Below the pieces are notes generated by a model. It had not been told where the DNA came from. It saw only the letters and a program-made list of their open reading frames with translations, and searched no databases. From Henriciella sp. (GTDB lineage Bacteria > Pseudomonadota > Alphaproteobacteria > Caulobacterales > Hyphomonadaceae), in contig DUBH01000001.1 in NCBI GenBank assembly GCA_012960415.1, forward strand, positions 6,865 through 49,469: a DNA stretch of 42,605 bases, read 5' to 3'. The number at the start of each line of letters is the position of its first letter. The stretch's first letter is position 1. The position numbers were made by a program, and so were the translations under genes. Below, piece after piece: positions 35,003 through 42,605 of the stretch.

Positions 35003-35015
35003 GTACGTCGCGTAC
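35003..35015. promoter_or_regulatory. Dyad GTACG-N3-CGTAC, candidate operator copy 2
   Basis: GTACGTCGCGTAC has the same GTACG and CGTAC halves and length as the dyad at 34920-34932 but a different three-base centre (TCG against GAC). It lies 129 bases before the mreB start. It may bind a dimeric regulator of the cell-shape operon; I do not recognise the motif as a known alphaproteobacterial site such as CtrA (TTAA-N7-TTAA). Confidence 0.5.
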
Positions 35016-35091
35016 CGATCTCGGGCAGCCTCTCACTTGCTTTCCGCAGAATAAGGCTGCATGGGGATTATGGGCTGGCAAAGAAAATTCC

Positions 35092-36184
<1,093 letters not shown>

Positions 36185-36294
36185 CCGGTCAGGAAAAGGG
36201 CGCGACCACTTCAGCGCCGCTGAAAACCCGGTTGCACGCGGCCGCGCTTCACTTCAGGATTAGCCCTGCCGTGGGGAGGCAATAAGGGACAACC

Positions 36295-37224
36295 ATGGCC
36301 CGTCTGCGTGGAAAAAGACTGAAAGCCCGGCCAGTACGCCGATACGCCCTCATCGTGGCGCTCGTTGTGCTGTTTGCTGTGCTTCTCGCCCAGACGTCTC
36401 CGCGCCTGCGCGCCTGGATCGACCCGGCCCGAACCGTTGCCGCCGACCAGCTCGCAAGTTCAGCCCGCCCCGGCCTCTGGGACCGTATCTCCGGCAAGGC
36501 CGCCCGCGATGAACGTATCCGTGACCTTGAGGCAGAGGTCCGCGAGCTGACCCGCTATCGATCCGTTGCAATTTCCATGGCTGCGCGCCTCGAAGCCTAT
36601 GAGGACATGCTGAACGTGATGGGTGAGCCGCCCGTGCGCGGTGTCACGGCACGTATCACGTCGGAGACGAATGGGCCTTTTCGTGAGGCGATCCTCGTTA
36701 ATGCCGGCACGCTGCAAGGCGTTGAGCCCGGCGCTTATGCGGAGAATGAAGGCGGTCTCGTCGGACGCGTTGTCCAGATCGGTGAGCGTTCTTCGCGCGT
36801 CCTCCTCGTGGCGGACTTTAATTCGCGCGTCCCTGTGATGGGTGAAGCAAGCGGCATGCGTGCCATTCTGTTTGGTGACCGCGATGACCTCGGCACGCTG
36901 ACGGACCTTCCAGAGCGTGGCAGCTTCATTCTGGGCGAGCGGGTTCTCACATCTGGCGAAGGCGGGATCTTCCCACGCGGTATCGTTGTCGGTGAAGTCG
37001 TTGAGCGCGGCGGTACGCTTCGTGTCGAGTTCGGCATGAATAAAGGGCGCGGCGGCTTCGTTCGTCTGATGCCCAGTATGCAGATTCCGCGGCCGGAAGA
37101 GTTTCCAGCAGAAGACCTGCCCGAAGAAGGTGAAACGGCTGTTGAAGGCGCGGCGGATGACGCGGGCGCAGAAACGGCTGCATCAGGTGCGCTGCCAGAC
37201 GCTGGCGCGCCGGGAGGCGGCTGA
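36295..37224 (+). CDS. mreC: Rod shape-determining protein MreC
   Basis: A 309-residue elongasome scaffold. One transmembrane helix (about residues 19-39) is preceded by a basic cytoplasmic tail. A coiled coil (about 68-105, DERIRDLEAEVRELTRYRSV) leads into the periplasmic beta-barrel domain (about 115-265) that activates PBP2. The last 40 residues are a Glu/Ala/Gly-rich tail not needed in the fold. mreD starts two bases after the stop. The start at 36295 follows a GGGA region. Filament assembly of MreC around PBP2-RodA is family knowledge. Confidence 0.95.
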   Translation: MARLRGKRLKARPVRRYALIVALVVLFAVLLAQTSPRLRAWIDPARTVAADQLASSARPGLWDRISGKAARDERIRDLEAEVRELTRYRSVAISMAARLEAYEDMLNVMGEPPVRGVTARITSETNGPFREAILVNAGTLQGVEPGAYAENEGGLVGRVVQIGERSSRVLLVADFNSRVPVMGEASGMRAILFGDRDDLGTLTDLPERGSFILGERVLTSGEGGIFPRGIVVGEVVERGGTLRVEFGMNKGRGGFVRLMPSMQIPRPEEFPAEDLPEEGETAVEGAADDAGAETAASGALPDAGAPGGG

Positions 37225-37226
37225 GA

Positions 37227-37787
37227 ATGGCAAGACGCCGAAAGTCTGAACGTCTCTCTGCTATTGCTGGTATCTGGGCCGAAACCGGCCCGACGAGCCG
37301 CTTCCTCATTGGCACGCTCATTGTTGCTGCCATTGGCCTTATTGGTCTCACCCCGAAAACGCTTTTCGATACCGAACTGGTCTGGCCTTACGCGTCTCTG
37401 GTCGCCGCCATTGGATGGGGGCGCAGCGGTCTCGGCTTCCGGCCTATGGTGGTGCTTGTGATCTTCGGACTGGCGCAGGATGTCAGTGCCTATGCGCCGC
37501 TCGGCTGTTTTGGCTTCATCAATCTGGCCGCCTATGGCGCAAGCTCACTCATCGCGCGCAGCTTTGACCGGGAGCGTAATCCGCTGATCAGCACAGTCGC
37601 GCCGGTCGTGCTCTATGCGGTGTCGTTCATACTGGTCTGGCTATTTGCGAGCTTCTCCGGCAACCACCTCGTTCAGCTGTCGCCACTGGTGAATGTATTT
37701 GTAGTCACGTATATTCTGCATATCCTTACAGCACCCGTCTTTGACCTTGGCCGTAGGGTCGGCCCACTCGCGGGGAGCATGTCATGA
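37227..37787 (+). CDS. mreD: Rod shape-determining protein MreD
   Basis: A 186-residue membrane protein with about five or six transmembrane helices. Its pattern (PYASLVAAIGWGRSGLGFRPMV, GLAQDVSAYAPLGCFGFINL) fits MreD, which partners MreC in the elongasome. As usual, the sequence is poorly conserved and position does much of the work: it lies between mreC (two-base gap) and mrdA (four-base overlap ATGA). Confidence 0.9.
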   Translation: MARRRKSERLSAIAGIWAETGPTSRFLIGTLIVAAIGLIGLTPKTLFDTELVWPYASLVAAIGWGRSGLGFRPMVVLVIFGLAQDVSAYAPLGCFGFINLAAYGASSLIARSFDRERNPLISTVAPVVLYAVSFILVWLFASFSGNHLVQLSPLVNVFVVTYILHILTAPVFDLGRRVGPLAGSMS

Positions 37788-39703
37788 GCAGTGAACTCGA
37801 CTTCGAATCCAGGCTCAACAGGCGCACCATCATCACGGGTGCGGCTGGCGGTGTCATGTTCTCCGGCCTCGTCGCCCGCCTTGTCCAGCTGCAGCTCTTT
37901 GAGGGCGAGCGCTACAAGGAAATCGCGAATGAGAACGGCGTAAAGCTCGATCTCGCGCCGCCGGTCCGCGGGGCGATCTATGACCGTTTCGGTGTTCCGC
38001 TCGCCTCGCACCGTCAGGCAGGGCGCGTGTCCATCGTTCGCGAGCAGACGGCGGATATGGACGCGACGCTGGCCGAGATTGCGCGCCATATCGACCTGCC
38101 GATGGATGAGCGCCAGCGCGTGATCCAGCAGGCCCGCAGCCAGGCCTCATTCCAGTCGACCATCGTCAAGAGTGAGCTCACCTATGAAGAGTTCGCCCGC
38201 ATGACGCTGCTGGCGGCTGACATGCCGGGCGTCCGCGCTGATATGGCCGCAACGCGCTCTTATCCGCGCGGCCGCGACCTTGCGCATGTGCTGGGCTATG
38301 TGGCGAAGGCAAGCTCCGACGACCTGGCGCGCCTGACCGAAAATGCGTCGCCCGAGGAAGCCTCACTCCTGGCGCGCCTCTTCCGCCACCCGGATATGCG
38401 CACGGGCCGTTCCGGCATCGAGCGGGCAGCAGAAACATGGCTGCGCGGTGAGCCGGGCTTCCGCCGGCTTGAGACTAATGCGGCGGGCCGCGTCATCCGC
38501 GAACTGGAAAGCGAGGACCTCGCGCCGACCCCCGGGCGTGATATCGGCCTTACAATTGATGCGGAGCTTCAGCGCGCCGCTATTGATCGCTTTGGTGACG
38601 AAAGCGGCGCGGCTGTCGTGCTCGATATCGAGACGGGCGCGATCCTCGCCTTCGTCTCGACACCGGCCTTCGATCCGAATGATTTTGTGAATGGTATCTC
38701 CTACGCAGACTATAATGCGCTGCGTGAGAATGATCGTTCCCCGCTTTACCACAAGGCGTATGACGGCACCTATCCGCCGGGCTCGACCTTCAAGATGGTG
38801 GTTGCAACGGCCGCGCTGGAAGCGGGTATCAATCCGGATCAGCGTGTCCACTGTAATGGCTATTACCGCTTCGGTAACCGCACCTGGCACTGCTGGAAGC
38901 GCGGCGGCCACGGCAATGTGGATATGCATTGGGCCATGAAGGGCAGTTGTGACGTCTATTTCTATGAGATTGCGCGCCGCGTTGGCGTTGAACATCTGGC
39001 TGACGTTTCACGCCGCTTTGGTTTTGGACAGGTCTGGGATCTCGGCCTGACCGGCGGGCGCGGCGGCACAGTGCCAGACGATGCGTGGAAGCGCGCAGCC
39101 CTTGGGGAGCCATGGTATGAAGGCGAAACGCTGAACTACGGCATCGGTCAAGGTTATCTCTCGACGTCGCCGCTGCAGCTGGCACTCATGTCCGCGCGCA
39201 TCGCCGCAAAGGGCAGGCTGATCGAGCCATTCATCATTGGCGAAGGCCCGCGCCCTGACAAACCGATCCCGTATGCAGAGCCACTCGACCCGGATCACAT
39301 GCAGCGCATGATGGACGGCATGTACGGCGTGACCTCTGAAGCAGGCGGTACGGCCTGGCGCTCGGGCGATCTTGGTCTTGGCGGTCCACGCCTCGCTGGC
39401 AAGACAGGTACGGCGCAGGTACGCCGTATCTCTGAAGCTGAACGCCGCTCGGGCGTCCTCAAGGGTGAAGAGATCGCCCGTCGCCTGCGCGATCACGCAC
39501 TATTCGTCGCCTATGCGCCTGCGGACGATCCGAAGTATGCGATCTCCGTTGTGGTCGAGCACGGTGAGGGCGGCTCTAGCACCGCTGCGCCCGTCGCCCG
39601 CGATATCCTTGCAACCGCAATCAAGCGCGACTCTCGCGCTGCGGCCCGCTGGCAACAGACGGCCTCTGCACCGCGCACCGGTAATAGCGGGGGCACACCA
39701 TAA
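37784..39703 (+). CDS. mrdA: Penicillin-binding protein 2 (elongasome transpeptidase)
   Basis: A 639-residue class B PBP that cross-links new side-wall peptidoglycan. One N-terminal membrane anchor spans about residues 16-36. The pedestal domain covers about 55-240 (VRGAIYDRFGVPLA). The transpeptidase domain has the catalytic Ser334 in STFK (334-337), SCD at 388-390 and KTGT at 540-543. It forms the polymerase-crosslinker pair with RodA, whose ATG shares a base with this gene's TAA. Inhibition by beta-lactams such as mecillinam is family knowledge. The RR before the anchor is Tat-like but the segment should stay as an anchor. Confidence 0.97.
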   Translation: MSSELDFESRLNRRTIITGAAGGVMFSGLVARLVQLQLFEGERYKEIANENGVKLDLAPPVRGAIYDRFGVPLASHRQAGRVSIVREQTADMDATLAEIARHIDLPMDERQRVIQQARSQASFQSTIVKSELTYEEFARMTLLAADMPGVRADMAATRSYPRGRDLAHVLGYVAKASSDDLARLTENASPEEASLLARLFRHPDMRTGRSGIERAAETWLRGEPGFRRLETNAAGRVIRELESEDLAPTPGRDIGLTIDAELQRAAIDRFGDESGAAVVLDIETGAILAFVSTPAFDPNDFVNGISYADYNALRENDRSPLYHKAYDGTYPPGSTFKMVVATAALEAGINPDQRVHCNGYYRFGNRTWHCWKRGGHGNVDMHWAMKGSCDVYFYEIARRVGVEHLADVSRRFGFGQVWDLGLTGGRGGTVPDDAWKRAALGEPWYEGETLNYGIGQGYLSTSPLQLALMSARIAAKGRLIEPFIIGEGPRPDKPIPYAEPLDPDHMQRMMDGMYGVTSEAGGTAWRSGDLGLGGPRLAGKTGTAQVRRISEAERRSGVLKGEEIARRLRDHALFVAYAPADDPKYAISVVVEHGEGGSSTAAPVARDILATAIKRDSRAAARWQQTASAPRTGNSGGTP

Positions 39704-40875
39704 TGGCGCGAGCTGCGCGCGCCTCTGCCATAAGATTTGAAGACCGGACCTTTGCAGGGACGCTGGGCGAACTGCCTTGGGGCCTAGTCCTGATGCTGAT
39801 CACCGTCGCCTGCATCGGCACGGCGGCGCTCTATTCCTCCACATTCACAAACCCCGAAGAAGCGGGCCTACCGGCCCGTCATGCGGTTCGTTTCGCCATT
39901 TCGCTGGGCATCCTGTTTGTCATCGCGCTCGTGCCAATCGGGATCTGGCTCAGGGCTGCATGGCCTGCCTATTTCGTCACGCTGGCGATGCTGATCGGTG
40001 TGGAGCTGTTCGGCTTGACGAGAGGCGGGGCCACGCGGTGGCTGCAGCTCGGCCCGATCGGCGTTCAGCCGTCAGAGTTCATGAAGCTTGCGCTGACGCT
40101 GGCCCTGGCGCGCTACTATCACAACAATCTGACATTCCAGTCGGGCAGGTTCTTCATCCACCTGCCGGCCCTGTTCATTATCATCGTCCCGGCGGCGCTG
40201 ATCTTCAAACAGCCCGACTTTGGCACCACGCTGGCGCTCATCGCGTCCGGCGCTGTGCTCATCTTCCTTGCAGGTCTCTACTATCGCATCATCGCTGCAG
40301 TCGCTATCGCAGGCATCGCCAGTGCGTGGCCGATCTACATGTTCGTGCTGCAGGATTATCAGCGCGAGCGCGTGAACACCTTCCTTGCGCAGCTGACAGG
40401 CCAGTCCGTCAATGCGCTCGATGACGGCTACCAGATCGAGCAGGCGAAAATCGCTATCGGGTCTGGCGGTTGGCAGGGCAGGGGCTTCATGGAAGGCACG
40501 CAGGCCCAGCTCGACTATATTCCCGAACAGCACACCGACTTCATTCTGACGGTGATCGCAGAAGAGTTCGGTTTCCTCGGCGCCACGGGTCTTCTGCTGC
40601 TTTGGGCAGCTATCCTCGCTTGGGGGCTGGTGATTGCTGGACGTTCGAACTCGCTCTTTGGCCGGTTTGCAGCTGTAGGCTGCGTCGCGACGGTCGCCTT
40701 CTTCATTCTGTTTAATGTGGCGATGGTGCTGGGGCTGGTGCCAGTTGTCGGCGTACCGCTGCCGCTCGTATCCTATGGCGGCACGGTGATGTTCACGACA
40801 ATGGCGTGTTTCGGCATCCTCCTGTCCGTGCACCTTGGCCGCGATGAGCGGCTCAGCACGCAGGGGATGATTTGA
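39703..40875 (+). CDS. rodA: Peptidoglycan glycosyltransferase RodA (SEDS family)
   Basis: A 390-residue SEDS protein with about ten transmembrane helices that polymerises lipid II into side-wall glycan with PBP2. Family landmarks are the GIQPSE-like GVQPSEFMKLAL (120-131), the extracellular loop ending EQHTDFILTVIAEEFG (275-290) with the catalytic-type Asp279, and the C-terminal VPLPLVSYGGTVM. It overlaps the mrdA stop by one base and ends the operon (also called mrdB). No terminator is seen; the SNF transporter gene follows after 81 bases. Confidence 0.97.
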   Translation: MARAARASAIRFEDRTFAGTLGELPWGLVLMLITVACIGTAALYSSTFTNPEEAGLPARHAVRFAISLGILFVIALVPIGIWLRAAWPAYFVTLAMLIGVELFGLTRGGATRWLQLGPIGVQPSEFMKLALTLALARYYHNNLTFQSGRFFIHLPALFIIIVPAALIFKQPDFGTTLALIASGAVLIFLAGLYYRIIAAVAIAGIASAWPIYMFVLQDYQRERVNTFLAQLTGQSVNALDDGYQIEQAKIAIGSGGWQGRGFMEGTQAQLDYIPEQHTDFILTVIAEEFGFLGATGLLLLWAAILAWGLVIAGRSNSLFGRFAAVGCVATVAFFILFNVAMVLGLVPVVGVPLPLVSYGGTVMFTTMACFGILLSVHLGRDERLSTQGMI

Positions 40876-40895
40876 CCTCTGTGTGGGCAGGTACG

Positions 40896-40923
40896 TTGAC
40901 CTTTGTCCCGCTAAAGCTAGTGT
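40896..40923 (+). promoter_or_regulatory. Candidate promoter of the SNF transporter gene
   Basis: TTGACC at 40896-40901 with TAGTGT at 40918-40923 (spacer 16) gives a weak sigma-70 match in the 81-base gap after rodA. Another TTGACCT lies at 40872, within the same gap. The gene has its own good ribosome binding site (GAGGGGAG). Confidence 0.35.
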
Positions 40924-40956
40924 CCGGCAAAATTCTTTTCTCGAGGGGAGCAGATA

Positions 40957-42444
40957 ATGGAAATTGGCCGCAAGACTGAGACATGGGGGTCGAAATTCGG
41001 CTTCATCATGGCCGCCGTCGGCTCATCGGTAGGTCTCGGCAATTTCTGGCGGTTTCCGTACACCGCAGGTGAAAATGGCGGCGGTGCCTTCATCATCATC
41101 TACCTGCTCTGTGTCGCCTTTGTGGGCTTGCCGCTGCTGATGGCGGAATATTCGATGGGCCGGAAATCCGGCATGTCGGCGATTGAAGGCGTTCAGTCGC
41201 TCGCCCGCGCAGAATCAAAGTCCCTCAATTGGGGCATAGTCGGCTGGGTCGGTACGATCACGGCCACCTTCATTCTCAGCTTCTATGTCGTCATTTCAGC
41301 TTGGCTCATGGCTTTCACGCTGCAGGCGCTTGGAGGCAACTTCACCGGAATGGATGCGGCCAGCTCTGGCGCAAACTTCAACAACACCATTGGTCAGGGC
41401 GAGCATCCGCTCGTGTCCAAATGGTACATGCTGCTTCTGCTCGCTATCTTCCTCATCGCCAATATCGCGGTCGTGGGGCGCGGCGTGAAAGGCGGTATTG
41501 AGCGGGCAGCGACCGTCCTGATGCCGGCCTTCTTCGTCATGCTCGTCGTGGTGGTGGGCTTCGGTCTTGCGACCGGTGACGCGGCCAGCGCTGCAGAATT
41601 CCTGCTGACCCCGAAATGGGACCAGGTCGGCTTCAACACCTTCCTCGAGGCGATCGGTCAGGCCTTCTTCTCGATCGGTATCGGTGTCGGCCTGATGATC
41701 ACCTATGGTGCCTACCTGTCGCGCTCGACCAATATCCCGCGCTCGTCTGGTATTGTCGCAGGCTCGGACACACTCGTCGCACTGGTTGCAGGCTTTGCCA
41801 TCTTCCCGGTCGTATTCGCTGCAGGTCTCGACCCTGCGGGCGGCCCAAGCCTGTTCTTCGTGTCCATGCCGGTTGCCTTCGGCTCCATTCCGGGCGGCGC
41901 AATCATCGCAGTGGTGTTCTTCGCGCTTGCTCTGTTTGCGGCCTTCACCTCGTCCATCTCGCTGCTTGAGGTCTCTGTCTCATGGCTGGAAGAGCGTCAG
42001 GGCGTGACCCGTCTCGGCGCGGCGATGGGCATGGGCTTCATCCTGTTCGTGGTCGGCGCAGCCTATGTCTTCTCGCTCGAATATCTCGACTTTGTGGACT
42101 TCGTGACCGGCAACATCCTGCTGCCGCTCGGCGGTCTGCTCGCCGTGATCTTCGCAGGTTGGGTGCTTTCACGTGACATGATGACGAGCGAAATCGGTGA
42201 AGGCTTCATCATGAATGTCTGGCGCTTCCTGATGCGCTGGTTCGTGCCAGCCTTTCTCGGCTTCGTCCTGTTCTTCGGCTTTTTCGACAAGATCCAGCAG
42301 CAATATAACGTTCAGCTGCCGGGCTTCATGACGCAGCTGCTTGGGCCGAACAATGAGCTCGCGCCCGTTGAAGACGTGGATGTTCAGCCGCCGGCGGAAG
42401 AAACCGAAACCGATGCAGGTGCTGGCTCAGAGACGCCGTCCTGA
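40957..42444 (+). CDS. Sodium-dependent transporter of the SNF (NSS) family
   Basis: A 495-residue protein with about twelve transmembrane helices. The NSS signature is at the N-terminus: WGSKFGFIMAAVGSSVGLGNFWRFPYTAGENGGGAF in parts, with the unwound helix-1 GSSVGLGNFWRFP that binds substrate and sodium. Family members import amino acids or amines with Na+. The substrate cannot be told. The C-terminal 35 residues are acidic and polar (EDVDVQPPAEETETD). A strong terminator follows at 42499. A good Shine-Dalgarno precedes the ATG. Confidence 0.93.
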   Translation: MEIGRKTETWGSKFGFIMAAVGSSVGLGNFWRFPYTAGENGGGAFIIIYLLCVAFVGLPLLMAEYSMGRKSGMSAIEGVQSLARAESKSLNWGIVGWVGTITATFILSFYVVISAWLMAFTLQALGGNFTGMDAASSGANFNNTIGQGEHPLVSKWYMLLLLAIFLIANIAVVGRGVKGGIERAATVLMPAFFVMLVVVVGFGLATGDAASAAEFLLTPKWDQVGFNTFLEAIGQAFFSIGIGVGLMITYGAYLSRSTNIPRSSGIVAGSDTLVALVAGFAIFPVVFAAGLDPAGGPSLFFVSMPVAFGSIPGGAIIAVVFFALALFAAFTSSISLLEVSVSWLEERQGVTRLGAAMGMGFILFVVGAAYVFSLEYLDFVDFVTGNILLPLGGLLAVIFAGWVLSRDMMTSEIGEGFIMNVWRFLMRWFVPAFLGFVLFFGFFDKIQQQYNVQLPGFMTQLLGPNNELAPVEDVDVQPPAEETETDAGAGSETPS

Positions 42445-42498
42445 CGTGTGTCTTCTCTGCGTGAGCTTAATTTCACGCGGCTGAAAGCCAGAACAAAA

Positions 42499-42531
42499 AA
42501 AGGGCGCTCCAGATTGGGAGCGCCCTTTATC
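42499..42531. terminator. Strong bidirectional terminator
   Basis: AAAGGGCGCTCC (42499-42510) and GGAGCGCCCTTT (42517-42528) form a perfect 12-bp stem with the loop AGATTG. A-rich sequence on the left and T-rich on the right let it work in both directions. It separates the SNF transporter from the convergent gene at 42549. Confidence 0.9.
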
Positions 42532-42548
42532 TTTGTGTGGCTGCGGTT

Positions 42549-42605
42549 TTAGCCGAACTTCTTGGCAAAGGCACGCGTCGCCGTAATCAACTGGTCCACT
42601 ATGCG
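42549..42605 (-). CDS. 3' end of an unidentified gene (partial)
   Basis: On the minus strand the frame from the window edge reads RIVDQLITATRAFAKKFG and ends with TAA at 42549-42551. Only 18 residues are visible, too few to name the protein. It faces the strong terminator at 42499-42528, as a real gene end would. Confidence 0.55.
   Translation of the reverse strand, partial: RIVDQLITATRAFAKKFG

Noticed and set aside
37784-37890. Twin-arginine signal peptide in PBP2
   Set aside because: NRRTIITGA is Tat-like, but class B PBPs keep this helix as an anchor and no cleavage site is evident.

Overview
The window looks like a chromosomal core region of a GC-rich alphaproteobacterium, most likely in the Hyphomonadaceae/Caulobacterales neighbourhood. 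Grounds: Alphaproteobacteria-type gene blocks (hflK-hflC-DUF2065-degP; zwf-edd-glk-eda; leuA next to mreB-mreC-mreD-mrdA-rodA), a TadG-like von Willebrand protein, a membrane-anchored cytochrome c, and several starts without a Shine-Dalgarno sequence. The genus is inferred, not shown. I see no phage, insertion sequence, CRISPR array, rRNA or tRNA gene, and nothing that looks recently acquired.

Layout. 1-4.3 kb: the 5' part of a TadG-like gene, then thyA and folA separated by three genes on the opposite strand (CxxC AhpD-like protein, HSD10-like SDR, VUT-family transporter). 4.4-7.1 kb: SMP-30 lactonase-like protein, a secreted DUF3617-like protein and Mrp/ApbC. 7.1-11 kb: the membrane proteolysis cluster hflK-hflC-DUF2065-degP. 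11-16.2 kb: MarR regulator with an NlpC/P60 peptidase, cytochrome c, pheA, serB, miaA. 16.2-19.9 kb: ilvB-ilvN-ilvC, preceded by a promoter, a Val/Leu/Ile-coding leader peptide and a terminator hairpin. 19.9-22.4 kb: a small conserved protein, a short MprF-like protein and a second DUF3617-like protein. 22.5-27.4 kb: a tightly overlapping Entner-Doudoroff operon (zwf-edd-glk-eda) without pgl. 27.4-32.7 kb: EamA transporter, LLM flavin oxidoreductase, diguanylate cyclase, Sel1-type protein, lipoprotein methyltransferase, TVP38-type membrane protein. 32.7-34.4 kb: leuA behind a Leu-rich leader peptide. 34.5-40.9 kb: a coiled-coil lipoprotein gene interrupted by an in-frame stop, then the elongasome operon mreB-mreC-mreD-mrdA-rodA. 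41-42.6 kb: an SNF-family transporter, a strong terminator and the 3' end of one more gene.

Themes. Branched-chain amino acid synthesis is encoded in two places (ilvBNC, leuA), each behind its own leader peptide. The leuA leader can be drawn as two mutually exclusive folds that would switch the leuA ribosome binding site, which suggests translational attenuation. The DUF2065 start codon lies inside a 15-bp hairpin. The mreB upstream region carries two 13-bp dyads of the form GTACG-N3-CGTAC. No single undescribed multi-gene system is evident; the most unusual signals are in regulatory RNA and upstream DNA.
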